A DNA stretch of 64,000 nt, from positions 22,798,062-22,862,061 of the forward strand of contig OY829662.1 in assembly GCA_963691815.1 (NCBI GenBank), read 5' to 3'. Of the stretch, positions 48,901 through 58,800 are shown piece after piece. Below the pieces are notes generated by a model. That model made no database searches. It worked only from the letters and a program-made list of their open reading frames with translations, and was not told the origin of the DNA. The DNA comes from Echiichthys vipera (taxonomy: Eukaryota > Chordata > Actinopteri > Perciformes > Trachinidae). Each line of letters starts with the position of its first letter. Position 1 is the stretch's first letter. The position numbers and the translations under genes were made by a program.

Positions 48901-51900
48901 TCCTAAGACACTGTTTGTATAGATTTAGGAACTACTTTTAGCACTAAAATGCTTTGTGAAGTCTTAGAATTAGGAGTGAAACGCCCCTTATTTAAAGAGT
49001 TACTCCTAAATCAGCAAGTTAGGACCCACTCTTAGCCTTAAGATGTTTTGTGAATATGCCCCTAGAGCTGTAGATATGTACAGTATGTTGCTTGCTGTGC
49101 TGTCATCAGTCAGGAAACACAGTTGCCATCATTTGAAGCAGCTGCTCCCAAACCACCAGATACAGACACATCTCCACCTCCAAAGATGTGACATTAATGG
49201 ATAAATGATTAAAATCTTCTCAAATTAAACATGATGTAACACGCAGACACATGAAACAATGTGTCAAAGATGCTCATTATAGTATGGGATGTTGGTACTC
49301 TCTTCATCCTCTGTTAGATTTGATTCCATGGCCCACTGTTTTGCATTTGTCAGCTGCCTGTGTTGATCCCCAGGTTGTTGGTGGAATGCACTTCCTCCCC
49401 AGGTTTTCCAGGTGAAGTGAGGCTCCACGTAGTGGATCAACCTCCTCCACCTCCTCCCATTCAGTCTACACCAGACACAGTCAGTGTGCAGCTGAGAATT
49501 GCCACAGGTGATTGTCTTCTCTGTATTCTCTTTAAATAGTAAATTATTCTTCTGGCTGTTTTCACCTTTCAAAGTCAGCAAGTTGACGTCTGAGCCACAG
49601 ACTGCATTTCTGAATGCTACAGTATTATTTTCTGCCTAGATGAGTCCTTCACCAGCTTCCACCCAGAGGCCCACCTGCCTCTCAGCCTCGTGCGAGGCAG
49701 ACCAGTTTATGTGGAGGTGAACCTGCTGGACCCTCCAGAGCCTGACCTGGTGCTGCTGATTCACTCCTGTCTGGCTTACACTCATGCTCCATACACCAGC
49801 TGGATGCTGGTTTATGATGGGTATGTTGTAAAGAGATATAAACGGAACCGTATTGGCTGATTTAGACTTAAGCAGAATGATTCGATATAATCCCATGAAA
49901 AGATTATAGCAAGTAGTCAAAAACCAATGTGCATTTTAACTTTGTATTTAAAGTAAGTCTGATTCTCCCTGAATGTAGCTTTATAGGCACAACGGTCAGA
50001 TCAGATATGTAGCATCTTATCCCTACATAAAACCTCCAGTAATGTGTCTAATCCCCTTATCACACAGTACCGATGTGATAATGGCATGATCTTGCAGACT
50101 CTGGGTGTAAGGAGCATAAACCAGATTTTTAACATCTATTGTCTACACTGACAACTAAGCTTCAAGAGTTGATTAGAATATGGAAGCCCCTGTTTTCATT
50201 CAGTCATCATTGTCAAGTTAGAATTTTACAAATCTCAAAAACAAAACAAAAGTATACTGTGAACATTAAAGGTTGAACATGTAGAATCTTTATTGAAAGC
50301 TATATTTAAAAAAAAAAAAAACATCCACAGGGTTTTTTGAGGGGTACAGAATGAAAGTATGGCTTTTCCATAAAAAAATATAATTTGTCAAACCTGTCAA
50401 AAAGATTTTAAAATATTAATTCAGGCAATGACTTTGTCACGCTCTGTTTCCATTGTACCAGCCAATAGCAGCCGGCATTGCGGGTTGTCTGTTGTTCAGC
50501 CATAAGTTAGCTACAGTAAGCTGGTGAAGGGAAACAAGGTGGTTCAACTGTGTATTTGTCAGTTTACCCATCTCTCTATTCATTGTCAGCACACCACTGC
50601 CTGACAGCCATCTTCGTGCAAACCTCAGTCTCTCCCTCTGCCTTCAGCCACACTGTCACTGCTGTGGAAGCTACTGCTCCGCTCACACCCATCAGGCTAC
50701 AGAAACAAGGAATCATTTTAAGGTTGAAAGCTAGCTAGCTAATCAACCACTCAAAGAAAGACTTCCAGTTGAAGACTGGCTAACGTTAAGTACTGTTGTA
50801 ATTAATTAATTAATTAGTCATTTCCCTGTATGATTCATCACTTGACATGGGGCAGGCTGATTGCTTCACACACTCGGCAACGAACCTGGCAACCTGAGTG
50901 CTGGGATTATTTTTTATTGTTGCGGATACGATCTTGAGACACTAGATGGCGCTCTTCTGCTCATTTGCCATATTCAACCTTTTAGTAGTCTTTTGAGAAT
51001 TAACCCTGATGTTCTGGAGCAGGGCTGCCCAACCCTGCTCCTGGAGGGCCACTGTCCTGCATGTTTTAGGTTTCTCTCTGCTCTCACACACCTGAATCTA
51101 ATGATGTGCTCGTTATCAAGCAGCTGAAGCTTGTCACAGGTTTTTAAAACCTAAAACATGCAGGACAGTGGCAGATGACCATCAAAATGACACGGCAAAT
51201 CTGTTCATACTGCTTTTATTTAAATATCTTCTCTAGAGCCACTGCAAGGTCAAAATTATCACAGCTTTTACATTTTATTTCGTCCAGCATATTGTATTAT
51301 TAGATGCAAGTGATCTGCGTCTTGTTTCTTCTGTAGAGATTTTCAGTTGTAACTGCTTTTTCCACTGTGCGTTGTTCAGCTGCCCTAACCGGGGTGATAC
51401 ACAGCTACTTCCTTCCCTACGCTCTGAACCCCACCACATCCGGAGGATCGAAATCTCTGGCTTCCTGTCTCTGCCCTCAGAAAGTCCCTCCTTCATGGCT
51501 GAAGGAGGATACTCTAACCTGGAGGACCCAGAGGTACCTCCCTCTTAGAAAACATGCTCATACAAGTAATCATCTATTGTCTTTGAAGGGAATTGGTGGC
51601 TACGTGTGAATATGTCAGGCAAGGCAAATGTATTGAACATGGACATTTTATTTTTGTTCATTTTTTAGCAACAAAGCAATTAGTGTTTTACCCAAACATT
51701 AAAGGTAATGCAATAAAAAATAAGCTAAGTATAAAATGTAATAATAAAGGCAACAGTGCAGTAAAATAAATAAATAATGATTTGATTTAATCAAATGCAA
51801 CTCCAATCAGACTTGAATTAGGAGTTGAGCGTTAGAGTGAACCTGCAGTGTTGTGGGTGTTTGTTTCAGATATGTGGTGCATAAAAACTGAACACTGCTG

Positions 51901-54427
51901 AAGTTCTGACTCCGGGGACAGAGAGCAGACCTGCAGCAGATGACCTGAGAGATCAGGGTGGTTCATAATGTAGCAGAAGATCAATAATGTATTTGGGCCC
52001 TAAACCACGTATGCTTTATAAACCAACAGTCATATTTTGAAATCAGTTCTTTGACAGACAAGAAGCCAATGTAAAGGCCATAGAATTGGAGTGGTGTGAT
52101 GTGTTGAGGTCTGGATCAGTTGCCTTCTGAACATAGATTGAGTAGAAGTATAGGTGAGGCGTCGCTCCACTTCCTCCCACTGTAAAGAAGTGTGAAGCGA
52201 GTCGATCGCAGCTGTCAATCCATGGTTTTTAACATTGCAAATTGAAGCAGAGCGCTGACTTTTATAATTGTTCCTCTGCGGCTCCAAAAACAACTACCTC
52301 AGTTTTGTCTTTGTTTGATTGAATCGTGGATTTGTTCGATGCACTATTTGCAGGTTTTGTATTGGACCACAGTCCCCTGGCTATATGGTTATGTTAATCT
52401 ATGGTGTTGCCTGCATAATTTGGTAACTTATGATGAGCTTCCATAGTCTGAGCCTGTGGAAGCCTGTAGGTCTGTTAAAGAGAAGAGGCCCCACAATGGA
52501 GCCTTGGGGAACTCCCCATGTCCTATTTGTCCACTTAAATACGCAATTACCTATAGATATAAAGTAGTCCCTGTTTAAATGCATTACATGCATTAAGCTG
52601 AGGCTTTTATCCAAACTACTTATAATAGGTGCATTCAACCATGAAGATACCAACACAAAAAGTGCAATAATCATCCAAGTACATACAAATTCACTAAAAG
52701 AGCAAAGACTGCTTCAAGTGCTACATTTTTGAGAGATACTTTTTATTTTTTTAAAGTTAAGTAGAAATAGTACTTATTCCAGAAACTCCAGGTCAGGTTT
52801 CCAGTCCGTGTTAAATGCAGCGCTGAGATCCAGTTATACTAAGACAGACGTTTTTCCATAGTCTGTATTAATGTGGATGTAATTTAAGACCTTAACAAGA
52901 GCAGTCTGTGCTGTGCTGTGGTGTGGTGTGGTAGGAAACCTGACAGCAAGACATCAAAGCAGTTGCTTGGTGACAAGAAATTGTGAAGTTGTTGAAAAAC
53001 AGCTTTTTCAGTGATCTTACTTAGACATGGAGGGTTTTATATGGTCCATAATTGTCCATTAGAAACATGTCTAGATTTCTCTTTTTCTCTTGAAGTGGTT
53101 TGATGAGTACAGTTTCCAGGGCCCCTAGAGAAGAGATGTGAGAATGAAGTAAAAACCATTCAAATGATCCCGTTTTCTTTTTCCTTCCCTCAGATCTTCT
53201 TTTTGTGCTTAACAGAAGTATGCTCTGCTGCAGATGGTGACTGCACAGTAGGCTGCATCCACAGTAAGTTTAACATGGTGGAAACACCCAGGAGAGTGGT
53301 CCGGTTCTCTTATTAGGACACTTACATGGTACTTGTATATATTAAAGTCTGTGTAAAGTCAATTCAGAGATTTGTTTCAAAACACAGTACATGTATTACA
53401 GAGTTGGAGCATTTAACGTTTTTTGTTTTGTTTATAGTTTATTGAGTTTAGGATTTTTGGTGCGGCCCTAAAGGGGGAATAATGTACCGCTCTTCATTGA
53501 CTTTGTATTATGTGGAGGGGCCTCCTTAGCAATTCTGTCTAGTAGCAAAAATCAGGGAAAATGACTTCTGTGTGATGGGATGTACTACCAAGGGGGGAAA
53601 AGAACCCATTCCTACATTTTTACAAGCTGCAGAGTCGAAAAACTGAGCATTTATGAAGGCAAAAGTGGGTACAGGCGTTAGCTCAATGCTAACACGTCAT
53701 GGGTATTATGGAATGGAAATTAGCTCACTGTCAAAATGCTTAAGTGTCACTTATACAGTAGAACTATAGTTTAAATGCCCAAGTGCCAGTTTTACTTTCT
53801 GCAGCTGGTTGAAGCCTCCATTTTTCACATCACTGACAGTTAACCCCCAGTGCTGCTGAGCTTTTATTCATATTTGTCTGGGTGGTTAATAACACATACA
53901 GCAGAGGTGTGACTAACTCAGTGCTCACTTTTGTCATTGCTTTACACAGACTTTAAGACGAAATAAATGAATTCTATTTTGACAACTCGTGGGTCCCATA
54001 CTCAAAGGTCTTACTTACCAGGAAAAAAACACCTCTACAAATAGCCAGGACCAACCATTAATGTGTGACTCACTGGGCATTTTCTGCACAAAAGATATAC
54101 AGATGGGGAAGGAAAATTATGTCGCCACAATACACTAAGTACATTCAAAAGGAATCCATTACCCAATTAAGTAATTATATATCACTTTGAATTGCATAAT
54201 TCCAAAGAGCCTTATAGAAGCATGCCCTGCTAAAAGCTATTAACACAATGTCCCACAAATACACAACAAATGAGGCAATAAGAACAGGAAAAATGAAATG
54301 GGTGAAAACCCGACAACATGGGTGAAATGTGATTTATCAGCTTTGGCCTCTCAAGTCGGTCTAGAAGGTTTACACATTACATTTAACTTCCTTTTTTCTC
54401 TTTGTAGGTCCCACTGGTGATGTGTGA
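36954..54427 (+). CDS. Zona pellucida domain protein with tandem ZP-N domains and a Pro/His/Tyr-rich insert
   Basis: Secreted matrix-forming protein of the ZP2/ZPAX type, probably of the egg envelope. Fourteen coding exons join in phase: 36954-37476, 40814-40969, 41164-41282, 41542-41713, 41838-41956, 43745-45545, 45827-45937, 47351-47526, 47680-47771, 49374-49507, 49640-49820, 51380-51533, 53194-53263 and 54408-54427. The sum is 3828 nt, or 1275 residues. The first ATG gives a hydrophobic signal-peptide-like start (GYCLGVLVINTIITITLPSA). ZP-N1 (about residues 205-285) has VVECGDD, HCGY, DACH and KMSCP. ZP-N2 (about 305-385) has CCSP, EQCGY, FISCGI and FTLACP. Exon 6 encodes the insert. The ZP module begins near residue 985 (LGCCSYAVKDCTTGQH) and includes LDFCGENKC, RLLVECTSSP, IATDESFTSFHPEAHLPLSL, WMLVYDGCPN and IFFLCLTEVCSAADGDCTVG followed by CI. 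It ends about eight residues later, without an obvious furin site or membrane anchor. Confidence 0.85.
37955..38135 (+). mobile_element. Non-LTR retrotransposon fragment, same family as 12975-13545
   Basis: Forward reading gives SLRERG, REELRVEPLLLSVERSQLRW followed by FGHLVRMNPGRLPREVF and QARPAGRRP, continuing the block seen on the reverse strand at 13001-13545. Truncated at both ends; lies in ZP-gene intron 1. Confidence 0.75.
38254..39365. mobile_element. hAT-type element with 8-bp target duplication, carrying nested insertions
   Basis: Ends tagagatgcaccgatccgat and atcggtgcacctcta are terminal inverted repeats. GTTTTAAG is perfectly duplicated at 38246-38253 and 39366-39373. Inside, from about 38395, lies a fish repeat ('ggggggctggagccgatccc', then 'ggaagccggagaacccggag', later 'gagaacatgcagactccaca' and 'ccaccgcaccactgtgc') that is itself split by the Harbinger-type element at 38623-39138. 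It lies in ZP-gene intron 1. Confidence 0.85.
38623..39138 (-). mobile_element. Harbinger-type Myb-carrying element, copy 1
   Basis: Ends gggcgcactcacactg and cagtgtgagtgcgccc form perfect 16-bp inverted repeats, flanked by TGA and TAA (a probable decayed TWA duplication). The interior matches the copies at 56728, 62026 and 63084; the Myb-like frame lies on the minus strand and is shortened. 516 bp. Confidence 0.8.
39410..39800. repeat. Degenerate tandem repeat, about 110-bp spacing
   Basis: 'ccctactggtcacattataa', 'ccctagtgatcagcttt' and 'ccctagtggttagctcatgc' recur near 39437, 39544 and 39659. 'gtggtcagctcatgctt' and 'gtggttagctcacgttt' recur with them. Confidence 0.5.
40135..40585. repeat. 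Two-copy tandem duplication, 231-bp period, ZP-gene intron 1
   Basis: Copy 1 is 40135-40365 and copy 2 is 40366-40585. Both start aatctttttacagaacatat and end in ttttaatgtcaa. Differences are scattered substitutions and a short deletion in copy 2. Confidence 0.9.
42600..42900 (+). mobile_element. Degenerate LINE reverse-transcriptase fragment, ZP-gene intron 5
   Basis: Reads VKLLGIIISSALSWAEHIDT, IVKKMGCGISMIRRCLCLCS and later KWPVQRCQVSITLPRKN. This resembles the LGVxxDSxLSWxxHI...KMGRGISMxRR block of fish non-LTR polyproteins. Stops interrupt it. Confidence 0.7.
43820..45545 (+). other. Pro/His/Tyr-rich insert of the ZP protein (most of exon 6)
   Basis: This exon is 1801 nt, against 70-523 nt for the other internal exons. 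After ZP-N2 it encodes about 570 low-complexity residues dominated by P, H, S, Y, L and D. Aromatic-His clusters recur: PPYYPHPTYRHKK (near 43928), NPYYHYYHHPKIP (near 44288), PHHYFYNLPH (near 44573), HPYYYYYHPYYHYYHMHYGH (near 45029) and HPYYFYYYHLYYRP (near 45235). One acidic patch (EEEEDDDNDEKAELDD) lies near 44839. The exon ends at a weak donor AGAG/GTGACA (45545), chosen because it is the phase-1 site that joins exon 7; reading through would add 11 codons to a stop at 45578-45580. Confidence 0.8.
45997..47165 (+). mobile_element. Dead Tc1/mariner transposon, 1169 bp, ZP-gene intron 7
   Basis: Ends cattgcatccagaaaatatt and actttccagatgcaatg pair as inverted repeats, extending to tattctcagcgcttcac and gtgaagtgctgtgaata. 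TA flanks both sides (45995-45996, 47166-47167). The interior shows transposase remnants: LCSDESKIELLGLNAKSEG, NRDILDDLLQSVLDLR and SQSPHFNPIEYLWRDLK. Stops and frameshifts break it. Confidence 0.9.
48278..49062 (-). mobile_element. PIF/Harbinger element with transposase fragment, ZP-gene intron 9
   Basis: Ends gggctgtattcacaaaacat and atgttttgtgaatatgcccc are inverted repeats. The minus-strand frame 48591-48857 reads NNSELLKRYGLNGDGVISVV followed by ELVRNAITSPTNKNNQ, resembling the N-terminal part of fish Harbinger transposases (LVRDAITSPT). It lacks the catalytic domain. No clean target duplication was seen. Confidence 0.65.
51017..51172. mobile_element. Short inverted-repeat element (MITE-like), ZP-gene intron 11
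   Basis: 'gccactgtcctgcatgtttt' followed by 'aggtt' at the left pairs with 'aacctaaaacatgcaggaca' followed by 'gtggc' at the right. The left end 'ctgcccaaccctgctcctgg' is frequent in fish genomes as I recall. Confidence 0.6.
52020..52700 (-). mobile_element. Degenerate L2-like LINE fragment, ZP-gene intron 12
   Basis: On the minus strand GVPQGSIVGPLLF (near 52480-52520) is the reverse-transcriptase core. HHTTPILWPLHWLLVCQRTD followed by FKI (near 52030-52110) is the C-terminal block (HITPILxxLHWLPVxxRIDFKI). Stops separate them. A further repetitive segment continues to about 53150. Confidence 0.7.
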
Positions 54428-54434
54428 GGAATGA

Positions 54435-54440
54435 AATAAA
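54435..54440 (+). terminator. Candidate poly(A) signal of the ZP gene
   Basis: AATAAA only 8 nt after the TGA, so the 3' UTR would be very short, as is common for fish egg-coat genes. Confidence 0.65.
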
Positions 54441-55745
54441 CACTTTTACACAACTGCACACTTGTTTTGTTTATGGAAATAACAGATGCTGAAGTCTCAG
54501 TGAAGTTGCTGAAAGCCCTCTATGGAATATTTATTTAAAACTTGTGAATATACAAACAATATAGTGCAATGAAACAGATAGTATCACTGAGTGCAGAGAA
54601 AGGAAACAAGCAACACACAAGCAATTTAGCTGTAACAGGACACCTGGTGTGCTTCTAGTTGGTCACAGAACATTTTGGCAGGAATATAAGGAAATGAAAA
54701 AGTTGAACTATAATGTTATTAATGGCATGGTGTTCCTCTCTGTATCAAACCAGCATTTACAGGAAGGCAGCACTTAAATGCGTCACAGCTCTAAAGCATG
54801 CCACTTGACTCGTTTATACTGTCAGACTCTAAAGCATGCCACTTGACTTGTTTATACTGTCAGACTCAAACAGTATCAAACAATGCACGACTGAGGAAAG
54901 CCTGCAAAATAATTCCCTCACTCTCAAGAACGACTTTGACTTTATTTTGGACCAATCCTGTGGCCCTCTGTATACAGTTACAAATGCAAAAATTGCATTC
55001 TATCTGAATAACTATGGCAAAGGATGATTAACTTGTGTACCGTATACCATTCCACCTCTAGAGCATAAACATATATTCATACATTTCAAGGCTTTAACAG
55101 TGACATTTGACTAATCCTTAAATAAAATCTTGAAATAGTTTAAATGGATAAGAAGGAAAGGAGAAAAAAAACATCCCTTTTGCATTTTTTACATAAACAT
55201 TATTAATTGCAATAAAATTTGCCACTGGCTCAGTATTTCTCTTCCACATGAAGCAACGGACAAAAGCCTAAACTTGCGCAGCAGTGTCAACATTGCTTAT
55301 TAAAATAACTGCGAAGACATGCAACAGTCATGTGGATGTTTCATTAAAACAAAGTCCTCTGTTCTCTTCCTAACGGAGCGTATTATTATTACATGTACGT
55401 AATGTTCCTATCCTCAGATTGCTTATCGTGTGCCCACAATGATATAGAGGCCCGTCAAGCTGGAATGCTCTCGCTGTCTGGCTGTGATAGTTTCTAGCTA
55501 TATGAATAATAGCCAATTATAAGCAACAACCATTTCACCAAGACTTACTGCATGATTATAAAAAACTCACAATATAACATGATAGATGGTCGTCTACGGT
55601 TCTAAACAAAGCAGGTATTTGTTTCTTCTGCTCACAGTGTGTCAAATTATCAACACTGTGTAATGTTTTAGGATGTAGTAATACACTTAACAATATTAAA
55701 ACTAGTGGGATCAGTAGTTCACATGCACAGAAAACTCTGTAAACA
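54441..55745. other. Convergent intergenic region, ZP gene to tetraspanin
   Basis: No coding exon. A 39-bp unit is duplicated at about 54791-54868 ('ctaaagcatgccacttgact'). The rest is unremarkable AT-rich sequence. Confidence 0.5.
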
Positions 55746-55751
55746 TTTATT
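55746..55751 (-). terminator. Candidate poly(A) signal of the tetraspanin gene (distal last exon)
   Basis: TTTATT on the plus strand is AATAAA on the minus strand, 79 nt after the stop at 55830. Confidence 0.5.
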
Positions 55752-55829
55752 TGCTGGTTTAATTTGAATTCCAGCGATGGTCTCCGTCGATGAGGCAGAG
55801 GAGGGTCTGGGGTGATGACCTAATCCTCG

Positions 55830-58800
55830 TTAGTACACGGTGGAATAGTACGCACTGATCTGCTGCTCTTGTCTCTTGGTCTGTTTCAGGAGGACAATGG
55901 CGCAGACCAGGGCAATAATCTGTCATGCAGACACAAGGAGGAGGGGAAGTAAAGAACAGGGATGGGACAAAGAGCTGTGCGGTGACCAGCCTGCCTTCTG
56001 CGCCTTATCACCCCCAAGATTAAACCAGCCACAGAATGATTTAGTGTTAAAGTGGTAACAACCCAGGCTACCAATTTGCATGCAAAGACACAAAGAGAAG
56101 CTTGTGTAGAATTAATAGAAATAAAAAAAAAGGCAGATGTCACATGAAGTAGAAGACATTAAAGAAAAATCCAACCCTGGATATTTATTTTTTAAATGAA
56201 AATATACAGATTGTATTTTTTCTTTAAACTAACTTTGAAATGACTTGTTGGGGGGATACGTCTCTGCATCGCTGCAAAATTTAAAAAAATCCCAAAGCAG
56301 CTTGTTTCCCTGGTTGGACAGCAAGGCTTTCTGGATCTTTTTCCAGCTAATGGGGGAAACGTTAATGGTGGAGACAATGCACAATGTCTAGACCTGAAAT
56401 GATCTCGACATGACCCAACAGAGCTGTATGTGAGAACGCAACTGTCCGAATCCGCAGGTCTTGACAAATGGAGTTTAACCTGCCAGCTCCCTAGTGCAAA
56501 GACCAGTACAGCTGTTCATTCTCTGGTGTATTCACAGAGAGTGAATGGGCATGTTTGATGATGTTTCTATCACACTGACCAACAATTTGGAAGAAAACGA
56601 TCCTCAGATTTAGAAGGCAGATGATTTGCACAAAGACCCCATTTTACACTGGAAAGACGACAAGATCGTGAACTTCTGTTGGTATGCCCTGCCTCCTGTA
56701 CTCAAATCGCGTACGTATTTCCACTTAGGGCCTACTCACACTGTCCTTCTGGCCGGGGCCAAAACCGTTTTTTCAGCTAAAGCCTAGTACCTTGAAGCAG
56801 TGTGAGTGCACCCGCTCCGCGCACAACTGCGGCCAGCGGGCCGTCCACAGCCCGATTGAAAGAGGTGGGCTTTAGCGGAGCCGTTTGCACATGTACGAGC
56901 ATGCGCACGTGTACGAGCACGAGCGTGCGCACGTGTGCGAGCACGAGCCCTACGGCAGTAGCGTTATGTCCGCCTGTTCGGACATGTAAATAGAAGGACG
57001 GACCATGCGCGGACATTTAACAACAACAACAACAATGGCGGTGAAAGGTTCACGTTGGTGTGATGCGGAGGTGGAGTGTTTACTGCAGATTTGGTCGGAT
57101 GAAAATATTCAAAAACAGTCGACAAGACGCACAAAAACTCAGAGGTCTGTGGAAAGATTTGTAAACAAAGCCACACACGCGATCAATGCGTGTGACGTGT
57201 TACGGCGTGATGACATATGGACAGCAAGAAGAATGGGCCGGCCCTGGCAGTGTGAGTACAAACGGGGCTGGGGCGCGGGGGAGAGGGAGGGGGGACAAGT
57301 ACCCTAAAGCCCGGGTCGCGGCCCGGGAGGACGGTGTGAGTATGCCCTTAGTGAGAGAATCTCCTGTTGTGTGCTGCATGTGTGAAGGAGAAACTCTATG
57401 CCTGGACCGGAGTCTCCTGATATTGTCTGTGGTTCATATGTGAAAACGGCTGTAGTAAAACATGATGAAAATGTGTGCAAAATGATTATCTTAATAAGAA
57501 GCCATTGCTCTTTTACAATATGGCCACTGTCATTCCCTAACTAACAGAACAGCTCTACTAGATGTTGTTACCTGTGCTTTAGGTCTTCTAGGGTGGATTT
57601 TTCCTTTAAAGGGAGCAGACACCATGCAGGGAAAAGAGAATGATTCAAGACATAAATGTGTATTTTCTATGCCAGAGCGTTGTGGAATAAAATCAAAAAG
57701 GCATGGCAGTGAGAGTGAAAACCAACAGGAGCACACTAAGACTGAGCCACAGGGATGTTGACCGTAGAAAGAGGGGTGAAGATGATTGGGTCATCCTGGT
57801 CAGGGTAGGGGTAGGAGGTGGACACTAAAGCACCCTGAGATGGTTGGGGGTTAGCCAGGACAGAAGTGGAGTGACCCAGGATGATGTACTGAGGAGAAGA
57901 TTCGGACTGATGGATCTTTCTACTGAGGGTTGAGCTGCAGATCATAGCTATGCTCTTTGGGAACCAATGATCGGGAGAATGAAATGAAAGAAAAAAATGT
58001 TAAAGCAAGACAGGGAGGAGTATGGATTGAGACAGAGAGGGGTGCAGAGTGATTAGAACATGGACATTTACTTTAGGCACAGCAAGAGCAAAAGACAAAA
58101 TTAAACCTGCCAAAGGCAAGAGAATGAAGTGAGCTGTTTTTTCCATGAGATAGCCATCTCAGTTTTCCTCCTTGTTCCCGTCAATCTGTACCATAATCAC
58201 TGTGTTTTGACTTTGAAGTTAATTTCACGCTGGCTAGTTTTACATTATGTACTGTGTTGTATGCAATGTATGAGTACAGTACAGTATGAATAAGGCTCAA
58301 TGTTTTTGGTTCTTAGAGATTAACAGTAAACAGGAAGACCTGTGGTGAGGACGGCCTAGAATATGGTTTCACTTTTAACAAGACTAAGAATCTATTGGAG
58401 ACTGTACTTAAGGCACATCGGTATATGCTAATGTTTACCGTGTTCCCAATTTTAACATGTTAACAAGCAACAACTCGATGGTTGTCGTGGTTACCTATAA
58501 CAACTTAAGTGAAATGTCTTGACAAATATCGGATGGATTGTCGTCCATCTACAGATATTCAAAGTCAATAGAGGTTAAATTCTAATTAATTAAATAAATT
58601 CTAATTCTAATACTAATTAGCAAATATTAGCATGCTAACAGGCTAAACTAAGACAAACTGTACAAATATTATACTGGCTCAACCATGAATGTGTGAAGAG
58701 AACTGCTGGATACAGCATTAGAGGTTGAGCTTATGAAAGTTGCTAATTGGCACATGAAGCCAAAACAATTGAACTGCCACGTATAAAAAATTCCCAAATA

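Noticed and set aside
47772..49373. Further ZP exon between 47772 and 49373
   Set aside because: Acceptor-like sites near 47840 and 47978 open frames without ZP features, and exon 9 joins exon 10 directly in phase.
49386..49395. Acceptor-like sites inside ZP exon 10 (cctccccag, ttttccag)
   Set aside because: Neither fits the phase 2 end of exon 9. The acceptor at 49373 does, and it adds LLVECTSSPGFPG with the expected fourth ZP-N Cys.
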